From contig NC_040021.1 in assembly GCF_000972845.2 (NCBI RefSeq), positions 9,219,291 through 9,283,290 on the forward strand: a stretch of 64,000 nt of DNA, in the 5' to 3' direction. Every line of letters begins with the position of its first letter. Positions within the stretch are counted from its first letter, which is position 1. Both the position numbers and the translations under genes were made by a program. Below are positions 32,693 to 45,215 of this stretch, one piece after another. This DNA comes from Larimichthys crocea. Lineage: Eukaryota > Chordata > Actinopteri > Sciaenidae. The notes under the pieces are model-generated. The model saw nothing but the letters and a program-made list of their open reading frames with translations, searched no databases and was not told the DNA's origin.

Positions 32693-35600
32693 ATTATTTA
32701 CCTTTTAACTGTCAAGCTGAAGCAGTCCCTGCTCTTGTCACTCACTTTTCTCACCCTCCTTTTGAGTGTGTGTGTGTGTGTGTGTGTGAGTGTGTGAGTG
32801 AGGTCACATGTATCAACACGGCCCTGCACCCCAGATAAACACACCCAAAGCACTCGATAAATGCTCTCACACCTCTACTTCCTCTTTCTCTTTTCTCTCA
32901 GTCTCTACCACCACCACCCACCCACCACCACCTTGTCTTCCTGTTCCGGATTTGTTTTTATTTCTTTCCTCCTCTTTTTCTCTTTTCCTCTTGTTCTCTT
33001 TTTTTTAGTGTGTGTTTAAAAAAAAAATAATACTTGCTTTCCATCATGAATATCAGTAAGTGGATGTCATGGAGAAAACGTAACTTTTTCAGGAGGAAAC
33101 GAAAGCCTGAAAATAGCGATCTGGGTAAGTGGATGGGCACATATGTCATTGTGTACATCTGTGGAGGATTTCAGCGAAGTATTACAGGAAACGTGGCTGT
33201 CTATCTACTTAACTTAGAGTGATCAGCCACCTTATCTGTTTTATGAGTTGAAACTCCTGTTGAATCAAACTGAATGTCCCAGATTTTCATCTCTAGCTGT
33301 TAAATCCAGATATAACATCCTGTGACCTTTTCTTTTAAGAACCAATTATATTGGTGTGTGTGTGTGTGTGTGTTCACCTCTCAGTAATAGTTTTGTATGA
33401 CATAAATGGCTTTTTAAAAATCAAAGCGTTGCACTTAATGACCTCAGTTTTTGTTCAGTTGCAGACCTTTTTCATATGATTGGACTGTTCACCTTGGCTA
33501 CAGTTCACACACACAGATACCGATTCTTGTGGCAAGGCTGCAAATCTTTCCCCATTGCTGAGTTAATTTCTCTTACTTTGACACAGTGCAATAACTGCAC
33601 TGTGTCAAAGTAAGAGAGATTATGACCCGGTGTGTGTTCTGTGACAGCTACAGCGTATATGAGGATAAATGCGATTTGGATCTGACGATGGTGGCTGTGT
33701 GTTGAGAGTTCCAAGAAGTGCAGATTAGAAAGTGAATGCCTCTGCCCTGCCCTGTGCTGTGTCTGTATTTGTGTGGTGATCCCTGGCTGATATGCTCTTC
33801 TTTGTCTCTTCTTCCCATCTTATCACAGCCTTTGCATTCTGTCCTCTTGCACACAGGGATGGTACTGAACCGTTTTTTTCTGTGTTATCTGTGTTTATCC
33901 CCCCATCCTATGATGCATTATGACTCCCCACACCCTGGCCTGCCCCGTCCTGTTCTGCTCTGCCCCCAATCCGTTTCCCTTTCATTGACGGCATCCCTCT
34001 TTCCCTCCCCTCTCTCTTTCTCTCTGCTGCGGCATTCTTCTGATCTTTTCCTCCTTTGCTGGTCAAGGAGCGGCAGAGGCAGAGGAGAGAGGAGGACAGG
34101 TCTTGCAGGCTGACACGCTTGGACTATCCCATCCTGTTTTTTTTTTTTTCTTTACTTTCGCCTTTCCTTCTTTTATTGAGCATTGTGGAGGCTTACGATA
34201 CAAGATGGCAGAGTTTGGGCTCAAACTCAGAGGTAGGAACTTTTGACAGGTGTGTGACACACGGCTTGGTGACAGATAGGTGTTCCACAGGTGGTGCAGT
34301 TAGGTGTGGTAGACTCAGACTTCACATGCAGTTGACTTTTGCTGTGTATTTACAGTACTCTCCTGCAGTCTGATCAATGTGTATGCATACATGTAAGCAT
34401 GGTGTATAGTTTTTTAGGTGGATTATCATTTCATATTTACTATTTACTGTATATATTTCCTCCTCTACGCTGATGAGCACACTTAAGATGGTACAGTTTT
34501 TACTGCAGTTGATATTCTGTTTATTTTTAAAGGGTACACATGAGTTTTGGATATTAATAATTAGTGTTTTGGCTTTAATTAATAATCTTAGAATCTCAAA
34601 TATTTAAATCTTGGGTCCAGTGGTCTTTGAAGGCAATGCATACAAAAATCAATAAAATTAGTGGCATCAGTGTCTCACTTAGTTAATTTAAACACACATG
34701 ACACTAAATAATTATTTAATTGGATTGTGATAAATTGCCCTGATGGAGTTGAAGTCTCTCTTTGTTTATTCCCCTTTCTTATTATATCTCTGACTTATCT
34801 AACTGCTCATCGTTCATCACTCTGCTCTGACTTCACCGAATTCCAGAGTCCCTCACCTTACTATTATTGTTCACCCGTAATTACATAAATGTATGTATGG
34901 AGTTTTTTTTTTGTTTTTTTTTCATGCTGCTAAGTGGGGATATGGGGTAATCATTGTGGACGTTCAAATTGTTTTGCTTACAAATTCCCAAATCTTGGCG
35001 AGGGAAGAGTGTCAACAAGGCTGTGCTGCCTGGGACAAGCTTAGACAAGTGACCACTGAAGGGAGGAGGGAGGAATGCAGGGGAAATGACAGGAATTCTA
35101 TGCATTCCTCTCATCCGATGGAGTCAAAATAAAATGTATCTCTTAATCAAATTGCAAACAGGGTTTTTTTTTTTACCTGCCTCTTTGTGTGCAGAAAAGG
35201 AGAAAATTTGTCAGAGTACTTGTGAGTTAAGTGATAAACAATGGTTGACTTAAAAGACTAACAGTGTGATTGTTGTAGGACTGTGTGTGTGTGTGTCGTG
35301 TAAGGATTAGTGCCCTCCAACAGGATGCGGGTGGTGCTGTGCTGAAAGACAAGACAGCCTACAGCTGAGCCTCCTTGCTTTCCATCAAGGTGAAGTTCAC
35401 CCTGGGAAACTTTTTTTTATGAGCGTGGCCTCTGCTTGAGAGCTGTTTCGTTGCCAAGACACAAGCTTTACTTACATTTTTCATCAGCAATGTCCCAAGT
35501 AAAGTGTGCACTTTGCATCCAATTTCATGGAAAAAAAAACAAAACAACTTTTGGTACAGTGACATTGAACACCGACAACTTTCAAACACACACTCCAGCT

Positions 35601-38600
35601 GGTTTTCTGCCAGCAAAACTTTCAGTTCCTTCAGCTCATACTGATGCTTAATATATAGCTCCTCACTTAGCGGTCGTTAATTCAGTGGCCACACGTGCAT
35701 TTTAAAGCTTCATCAGAACAATGACAAGCCATGTCAAAATCTATGTTTCAGCTGTTACTTGGCAAAAGGTAACTGCTGCTCACTGGTGCGGTTAAACTTT
35801 GTAAATATCTCTATTTGTCTAAGCTCTGAGCCCTCGTGTTTACTGTGTGATGCTGCCGTGGAAACCCTGCTGGTTTGTTTGATTTTCACCTCAGTGCCTC
35901 CCACCATTTGCCCCTTCTCCTGGCTGTGTGGTCACAGGCTCTCTCCACCTGTGAGAGTGAGGGATACACTAATAGGCTGGGGTTGTATATTTTATGCGTT
36001 TGCTCTGTGTTTCCAGCTGGCTGCTTTGGAGAACATGTGTGTTTCTGTTTTTTTTTTTTTTTCTAGCCCGGTTATGTCATGTCGAGGGTTTGATTGTGGT
36101 TAATTTTTCTCAGCCTTCTCAGCGCTGTCAGATCTCGCTTATGTAATGCTGGTCAACACCGGGTCAAGAAAATTGAAACAGCCTGGCAATTTGATAGATC
36201 ACGGCAATATCTCAGAATAAAAAGCTTGTATCTGAATGCTGTATTTGCTTTTTTTTTGGCTTTCAGAATGTATTGCCTTGGCTGCTTTTTGCATTCAATA
36301 CATCTCTTTGACTGAAGTTTAACAGAAAGCTCTGCAAACAGGCTGTGAACATAAGAAAGATAATTTAGTTTTCATGCCGCGGTGTGAGTGTGTGCATACG
36401 TGCATGTCAACAATGTATCGAGAGCATGTGTGTGCTCAGTCAGGCGTGAAATGACAGCAGTGGGATTACTCTTCCTGATGTAAACGCTACTTCCTGTTTG
36501 GCTGTTGAGGAAGAGAAACGCTTGTTTCTCAGCACATTTACTGTACATCACTCTGGATCGTTTATGCAAAGCGTGTATCCGTGCCCGTATCCCTGTGTGA
36601 ATGAATGTGTGAGTGTATGACTTAGTTACGTGAAATATGATGACTGACTATTTGACAGGCAGGGGTTGAGTATTTGTTCTGCAAACAAATGTGCCTCTTG
36701 CTTCACTGTACCAGTGCAGGTGACTCACAGGATATCTTTCTATCATATGACCGAGTGACCCATAAAGACGGTTTCCAGTACATTCTTAGTCTGTTGCCAG
36801 TCGTCTTGAATGGGATCAGACAACATTTCTATATCCATGGATTCTCTGTAGAAAGAGCGTGCTTATCTGATTTCCTCAGTAACTATTATGATGACTAGGA
36901 TGCACATTTTTTAAAATTTAGATTATAACTTAAACACTGAGGAATTGTATTCTGTGAATTCACTGAACTGCACATAGCACAATACACTCTTTATAGCAAA
37001 GAGTGATTAGAGGGACTAGAGGGTAGAGTTGCAGGAAACAGTTTGTATATTTCTCTTTTTCTTGTGCGTAGCTGACACAAGAAGTTGATGAGCGTGTTTT
37101 TTCATATATTCATAAAAAAATCTCAGCTAGTGTAGTTGTAAAATTAATATGGACTGGTATTTCATGGTCCCAGCGTGACCAATTAGAACCTTTCCCTACA
37201 GGCATTGAACACTGAATTCATTTATTTTGTGTTATGCTGGGACCTGTAACTTCATCATCAGATTGAACACTCAGGTGAGGATTAACATGAAGTGCCTCAG
37301 GTCAAGTCTGAAGTCGGTGAACTGAAGCACGCATACATACCTCTTGCATAATTTTAAGACCACAGCTGATTTGGCAGTTTATTTACCAAGTGTAAGTGTG
37401 TGTTTTTCTTTCCCATCGTATAAGTGCTGGCTGAGGTACTGCAGTGTGTGGCCAGATGTAAATAGGAATACGCAAACTGACAGAAGTGGACATGGTGTAT
37501 TAATGTTGTATATACAGACTCCCTGAGGTAAAGGTATTTTTTCTCTCCTGCTCACACACACACATACACACACAAACACACTTGCTGCTTTGATCCGTCC
37601 AGCGTAAGACATTCCTGTGCTGTGGTGAGTAGAAGCAGCAGACAGATTGAGGAGGAGCAGCAGGTATGAATCGAGTGTATTGTCCTGTCAAGGTGGTATG
37701 GTGGAGAGCCTAGGAGACCTGAGTCCACAGGGACTCTCTCCTCAGTGTACCTCAGAGGCCCTACACAGGGTGCTGATAAGACTGTAAGGACACTTAGGGC
37801 TTTTTATAAAAGGAAATATTCATTCAAAGCATACCTGTGCTATACCTGTCCTTCTCTTTGTGCTCAATAGTTGTTCCAAATGTTCTTGCCAGCATTTTTC
37901 TCTCCCTCTGGCTGTCTCTCTGTGTCTGCTTGGCCATCTTCCACCTGTAAGTTATCCCCTGTGATTGATTGCTGTCAGTTGTCGGGCCTAGCCTTTGTCG
38001 ACCCTGCTGCCTTTTTACTTTTCAATAAGACCGCTTCTTTGTCTTGTTTAACCTTTTCTCTGTCATCTTCTCCATTCGTCACCTCCTTTTGATGTCTCCT
38101 CTTTGTCTCCTTCACCTCTCAAGAAAAAACCCTTTAGGTACTTTTGTTGATGCTGGAGATTTATGTGGAAATATGGGTCGACATACTCTCAGGAGGGCTT
38201 TTTTTTTTTTTACAGTGTTACAGTTAAAAACACTTTAAAGACAATAGCACAGCGAAGAGGACACCTCGTCTTTAGTCTCCACCCTTCCAGTTGCCCTAGC
38301 CCCAGTTGTCTTCTCCTCTGGTCTTCGTGACATTTCCTGAGCATAATGGTGTACAAATATGTTCAACCTATTCATACCTATTCATCCAGAAACTCGCCAC
38401 ACATGTATACATATTTATGCATACTGCTACACTGGATAATAAAAATACTTGACAGCAATGTATGCACTGGAAACAACATGTATGACAACTAAAACGTCTT
38501 CAGTTTCCATCAATAAATTAATGTTGCCCCAAAGTAAGAAACTTCAAGATAAAATATCCCAATTCTTTTAACTGAAGGAAGACATTTTTGTCTGAACAAT

Positions 38601-39587
38601 TGTATGAAAAGGTCTTTAAAACCTGTTTTACACATGACGTCCTCTATACTTGGAGCCTGAATTTGGATGAAGAAAAAAGTCCCAAAAATCCTCCCTGTTC
38701 CACCACCATTTATCTCATCCTCTCACCTCTTCACCTCGCTCACCCCCACCTCTGGCCTCCCCTTGCAGTACATTCTTGTTTTTATGCCCCTTCTCACCCT
38801 GCCAGCACAGTGCACACACACACACGCACGCACACAAAAAATACACTCCATACACCCCAAACAAAGATGCAGACTACTGCTGGGGCTGGTGATCATAACC
38901 TTTGGCCCTTTGTTCAGTTCATGGTGTTTTACACAGGGGTTGGTTGAATGACGGTGGCACATACACACATACACTTTTACCACTCCGAGATTACAGTCTT
39001 AGACTTCAGTCACGGTGCTTAGAAGCAGACGTGAATATATTTCTTTTTTTGACCTATTCCCTCAGGTGTACTCTTCTGAGACAGCTTGACGACTTAATGT
39101 ACTGGTTATTTAGGAGGCTGAAGTACAGCAAGGGCACTAAACCAAACTTGCAGAACATGGCAGGATCCTCACATCACTTAACAGAAGTATTGACTCGTCT
39201 GAGGTATAGGATCTTTGATACAATGGCAGATAACACGCATTGCCTCAGGTGTACAATTCTCTATAATCCTATTGTTGATGCTGTATGGTATTTAGGTTAT
39301 TATGTGTCTGCAATGATTTTATGTTCCGGTCTGGAGTTTAATGATCACTCTGCATTCTGTGATTGTTGATTTACATGACCATGTGTGCAAGATAAATGAT
39401 TTCCAAGGCCTCTAAAGGCAGTCTTGTTTTATTGTTAGACTGGAAATGATAATTTATTCCACAATTCATCTTTTGATATTGTTTTCAGTAAGTTATTAAG
39501 TTCGGTTCATGTGTATCACATCTGGCCAATACCTGATCGGCTTAATATGATCTCAGATGGGATCAGTGCATTCCTCTTCCCATTTTT

Positions 39588-39623
<36 letters not shown>

Positions 39624-42600
39624 GTTCTACGGCTTTTTATGAGCTTCTCTGATCCATTACAGGAGCCAGACACATCAAAGCAGCTGACCCTCTGCCTGAC
39701 ACACAATGAGGCCTTTTTAGAGAGCCATGTTGGGGAGAATAAAAAAGGGGCACGTAGGGAATACTCCTACAGTTGTACTCCTCTTGCCCATATTTTGTTC
39801 CTGTCATTTTCCCTAACAGCATCAACCACAGTGCTTTTAAACAGCTACGTCTCCAGCTACACTCACCATTTACCAGCACGTCAGTTTGAAAATGATGTTG
39901 GCCAGTTAGTTTCTGAGAAAAACCAAGGGAACATACAGCCGTCATCATACGAATTGACCGTACCCACTGCCGATGTCCAATGTTTTGATAATGATTTGAC
40001 CTGCCTGCCTTTGCAACAACCCCTCTTCTTTCTGTTCTACAGATGAGCATGACGCAGTACAGAAGAAAACGTTCACCAAATGGATAAATGCACAGTTCTC
40101 CAAGGTAATGTAAAACATTGTAGGCCGGCACAAAGCAATTCTAAACCTTTAAAAAAATGCCTGATGTTGAAATGAAAGAACGACTGAAGCGGTGGAACAA
40201 AATGAAGGTTTCAGTCCTGTGACGCTAAGTCTATTTCTGATGAAAAGCTGTCTCTAGAAATCTTTGTGTTTGAAACGTCTTGTGACAGGCCAGAACCAGA
40301 GGAGCTTTGCTCCTAGCTGGGGAGCAGAATAAACTGCTGAAATGTATCCCCATCACTGTAGGGATGTAATGGCACTCACACTGCAGATGACAAGAAACTG
40401 TCATATCTCATCTTAAAGTGAAAAAATGAAGATGAAACGTTCAGACCAATGAACTAAGCAGATGATTTAGTTTTAATGCATGCTTCAAATCAAATCAATT
40501 TTATTTGTATAGCCCAAAGTCACAAAGTACATTTGCCTCGGAGGGCTTTACAGTCTGTACAGGGAGTGACACCCTCTGTCCTTAGACCCTCGGTTTGAGT
40601 GAGGAAACTTGCCCACAAAAAACTCTTTAACAGGGAAGAAAAAGGTGGAAGAAAGGCCATTACTCTACCTTGAAACGATTCTGTCTGTGTGCTAATGGCT
40701 TAATGTGTGTGGTCCTGTTTTTTATATTCCTTTGACTCATAAACACACCACCACCACTCACAGAAATGTGTTGAATATGTTTAGTTAATTTTGCTAACTG
40801 GAATTTGTTTAAATATTTGCTCTCCTCAGACAGGCTCATGTAATCTCTGAAGCTCCTAACTGCTCTTACTCTTGATCTTCTCTTGTTGAATGGTTACATA
40901 AATGTGCAAATTGTGTGCTTTCTCTGAGCTTGTTTTTCGATTGGCTTGTTTGTTGATTACATCTGGAGTATTGTCTATGGGCTGCAGCTCTCATCCTTGA
41001 TGTAGACTAAACCTTCCAGTTCTGCTGTTTTGTCTAATCAGACGGGGAAAGAGCCCATCAAGGATATGTTCTCTGACCTGAGGGATGGGAGGAAGCTGCT
41101 GGACCTGCTGGAGGGTCTCACTGGCACTGTCCTGGTGAGTTTACGTATGCGTGTATTAAAGTTGTTACCATAACCAACAAATTATTAAGAAATGAATCAC
41201 TTGACCTTAAAAGTTCTTCTTTATCTTCACCACTATTGGTATAAAATCTTTATCAGCACGCTCCCGCCAAAGTTTGACTTTATTTGGAACATGAGCTGTG
41301 GCACGAAAAAAAAAGCTGTTTGTTTTGTGACTCCATGCATGCATTGGAATAACAGCAGTGTTGTATTTTTATAGACAAGACAGCAACATCCACATACACA
41401 TGCATGCCCTCATGTAAACCTAAACGTGAAATCTAATGTAAACACAACCACACAGCGAGGCCCAGCTAATAGATATTGCAGCCTGCGTCAGAAAGAACAT
41501 TATATCTGCCTTTTCATCTTTTTTTTGGTATTACCTTTTATCAGTGTCACCTCACTATCACCCCTTAGCAGCATATCTATTTTCCAGCACCTTCAGCCGT
41601 ACTCGGTGCCAACTATATCTATGTCATACAAACACACACTCACACTCTCTCTCTCTCTCTTTCTCTCCTTCTCTCCCTCTCTGATACCAGAATACTAATT
41701 CTATAATCAGGTGCTAATGAGTGGTTGAGGTATGTAAGGACTTTAAAAGGATTTGCAGTTGCCAGCTATTCATCCTGCCATTCTTTCCATAAGTTGGCCT
41801 GTGGACACTGCTGATAGGGTAATGGCTGTGATGAATGTATGGCGAGAAACAGTCTGCTGAGTGATGGCATAACTTTTCTTGGCCGGGCAGTGCCTCACAT
41901 TGTACATTGTAGAAGCTATTCTCACTGTCATTAGTGTGAATTCTTGTAGATCTGTTGAAACTCCACTAATCTGAGATGCTTTCATGAACTGTCAAAGTGA
42001 GTCCGAGCTCAAACTGTTGATTTACATCATGTGTACAGTCCTGCAACTTTATGATTGGCTAGTGAACAGTGAACATGCTGATTCGTGCTGTGTTTCCTGT
42101 TTCTCAGACCAAAGAGAGAGGCTCCACCAGAGTGCACGCTCTCAACAACGTCAACAAAGTACTACAAGTTCTGCATCAAAATAATGTGAGTAGCTGGTGT
42201 TCTCTGCTCTTGTTCATGCGGTTGTCCCTTCAGTTGCTATTTGGTGTATGGTATAATACTGTTAGCCAAATTACTATTGGCTTATCACCTGGTTCTGTTA
42301 ATGCAAAGCTGTGTACTACATTGTAGTACAACCAGAAATAAGGAACTAAAATACAGTGATGATACAAACAGCTGTTCTGTTAAAGTAAAACCTCTTTGGC
42401 TATGACACTTTTGACATTGTCTTACAGAGATGTGTATGTATTTAGTCAAGGTGACACTGGCTTGATTGAAAGCAGTAACACTTCCTGTATCTAAGACTGC
42501 ATGTTCCCATGTGGACTGTTCTGAATCTGAATGTTATTTTGTCTACATTGTGTTCTTTGTTTTTCCCCTGTGTGCCTGCCTCCATTGCTCCTTCAGCCCC

Positions 42601-44022
42601 TCCACCTCTCTGTCTACAATTGTTGGTCTTAAATGCCTTGACCTTAGCAGTGGGGGATAATGGACAGGGCATGCTGATGAACATGCATTGCCCATTAGGA
42701 AGTAGCAGAGGCTGGAGTTTGCATGTAACCCCTGCTGGTTTCACTCCAGCAAGAGCCAGAGACTGTTGGCTGACAGTGAAGGCCAGAGTTCCCGTGGGCC
42801 TTTAAAGTCTGTTGACTTGAGACAATGAAATAAGGCCATGAGAAGTTTAAAAATAACGAGATATCATAAATACTTGATGTTTTCTAATAAAAGTATAGAA
42901 ACTACATTCGTCATTTAAATGTATTTGCCTTTGATGTCATGTTCTAGCCATGGAAAAACATGACTTGCACATTTAACATGAGTCTAAAGCGGTATCTGAA
43001 GAGCAGAGGAGCAAGAGAAAGCATCCTGACTAGAAACAACTTGGCACGTGATGTGGACAGCCCAGACAGAAAGGCTCTGCAGCCGATAATTGAAACCACC
43101 CAAAACATCATTGGCACACACCCATATCAGTGTAACAGTGATATCGGTGATGTGCCTGTGCAAAGGTTGTGAGACTCCTCAAATTCATCCTCTGCACTCA
43201 GTCATAAAACACAGTATTTTGTTTTTGCGTGTAGCATAAAAAAAACACATGAATAAGAGTCATGAAGCTTTACCACTGTAATGTGCATGATAATCGTACT
43301 CTCTATAATAATACTGACCTAGACCCCTTTGCATTAAGATAATTTTTGCATTATCATGTATTTCCTCTCTATTGACCAAAGGTTAAACATGTGCAAGCAT
43401 GTGTTGCTACATGCTTCTTGTTGAGTCAAAGGCTTTTTTTCTGTTCTCGTTTTGGGAAAATTTGAGGTCACTGTGCACTATATGCTAGTTCAGAAGCTAC
43501 GGAAGGGAGCACACAGATGCATAAGTATGCTTTACTTTATACTGTATGTGTATGTGACCTGTGTGTGTGTGTGAGAGACAGCGATGCAGAAAGAAAGAGA
43601 GTGTGAGAAGTGGCAGGATGGAGCTAATTGAGAATAGAGATGGGTCAGAGTTTGACCAGACACTTGTCCTCATGTTCCACTCTGTGCCTTGATCCACTTC
43701 AAAATATTTATATGTAATCAGTCTTCACACGGCCTCACCTTATATGATAAATGTCACAGCCGCCCCCGGATATTATGATTACAGCTAAAGAAAGCTTTCA
43801 TGTTGTGTGCAATTAGGTTGGCTTTTCGATCAGTCTGCTCAAACAGGAATTATTTCTCTCTTAATACACAACTGTATTATGAATTATTTATTTCTAACAA
43901 ACCTCTGTGTGGTTATCTGTCAGGTTGATCTTGTAAACATAGGAGGGACAGATATTGTGGATGGGAACCACAAGCTAACCTTGGGCCTCATCTGGAGTAT
44001 TATCCTTCATTGGCAGGTGAGA

Positions 44023-44057
<35 letters not shown>

Positions 44058-45184
44058 CACACACATATGCAGAGTGTATGTGTCGTTCCTTTCTTTCCAC
44101 ATCCTGCACACGGCCACACACAAACACAAAGACTCATTAATGTTTGCTCTGACTGTGAACTCCCAATTCACTGATGTTCCAGAGGGATCAAAAATACAGA
44201 TGATGGAAAATCAATATTGGTGTGCACACATGCATTCATGCATGTAAACATGCTTGTCATCCACTGCTTTGTGCAAGCCCGACCTGCTGAAATTAGAAGC
44301 AAAAACTCTTTATTATTAGTTCTATTATTATTAGTTTACACTACTGTCTCTCCTGCATGCACCATGAATAGGCGTGTGCTGTTGTGTATGGTAGACACGT
44401 TGTTATCACAGCAGAACTGTTAATATTTAATGTAATCAAGTAGTGGTGTTTAATTGTGATCATATTATTTCCTACACGTCTTTGCCAGCCACAGTGGTCA
44501 TGAAGAAAAGGGCAAGTTTAATATATAAACAAAGAAAATATCTGATTTTTAACTAGTTGTACATGTGCTCTGCACAGAGAATGTTTGGATCTTTCTGAGT
44601 AGCCTGGTGTTGAATAATAAAGAAGCTTACATTATGTTCATTAACAACAATGTTAATCCTCCTAAAGAAATGGAATTAATGTGTTTTTCCATGTTCATGT
44701 AGGTTAAAGACATCATGAAAGACATCATGTCTAACCTGCAGCAGACCAACAGTGAGAAGATCTTACTGAGTTGGGTACGCCAGTGCACCCGCTCATACCC
44801 AGGGGTCAACGTGCTGAACTTCACCACCAGCTGGGCTGACGGCCTGGCTCTCAACAGCATCCTACACCACTTCAGGTGAGGAGGGATCACACATGCTGAG
44901 ACTGTGTCTTTTGTGTTTCTGCACATTTCTTTTGAATGGTATTGAGTTGTTTCATGAGAGTTTTTTTCTTTTCAGACTACATTTTCCATACTTGAAAGCC
45001 CTCTCATGTGGCATGTCGTGATATTTGTTACTGTGACTCAAATGTTCTGCTTTAAAGTATTGCATATTTGACATATGCCCTTTGACTCTGAATGTAAATC
45101 ATAGGTAGCACAGGCCAAGACCTTCAAATGCCGTTAAAAACAAAACAAGGCTTTTTAGAAATGGCAGATGTGTAGGAACCATTC

Positions 45185-45215
<31 letters not shown>

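Larger units (their letters stand above)
19783..33045. other. utrn intron 2 upstream of the alternative exon
   Basis: Intronic. It contains the 5.9-kb tandem near-duplicate and its gap, described separately. No coding exon was supported in either copy. Open frames such as 26223-26567 are translated CA/TG repeats. Confidence 0.6.
33125..40042. other. utrn intron between the alternative exon and exon 3
   Basis: About 6.9 kb with no supported exon. It contains a TG tract (33354-33372), a striking 27-bp inverted repeat (33564-33622), and a degraded transposon-like stretch ending in poly-A (39500-39619). Open frames at 38588-38951, 38902-39369 and 39637-40131 show no family motif. Confidence 0.55.
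40651..43923. other. utrn introns 3-5, remaining non-coding sequence
   Basis: Apart from the exons and the repeat listed, only a CT tract (about 41645-41668) was noted. The frame at 42960-43172 has no motif and no plausible splice partners. Confidence 0.5.

Noticed and set aside
32564..32797. Second coding exon beginning [14 protein letters not shown]
   Set aside because: It is a frameshifted, error-like copy of the exon at 33046 and runs on into a CA microsatellite.
38902..39369. 155-codon open frame in a utrn intron
   Set aside because: No family resemblance. It overlaps other frames, lies in low-complexity intron and has no plausible promoter or splice context.
39637..40131. 164-codon reverse-strand frame over utrn exon 3
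   Set aside because: It is partly the antisense shadow of exon 3. No motif of its own.
42960..43172. 70-codon frame starting [15 protein letters not shown]
   Set aside because: No recognisable homology and no compatible splice phase with the utrn exons on either side.
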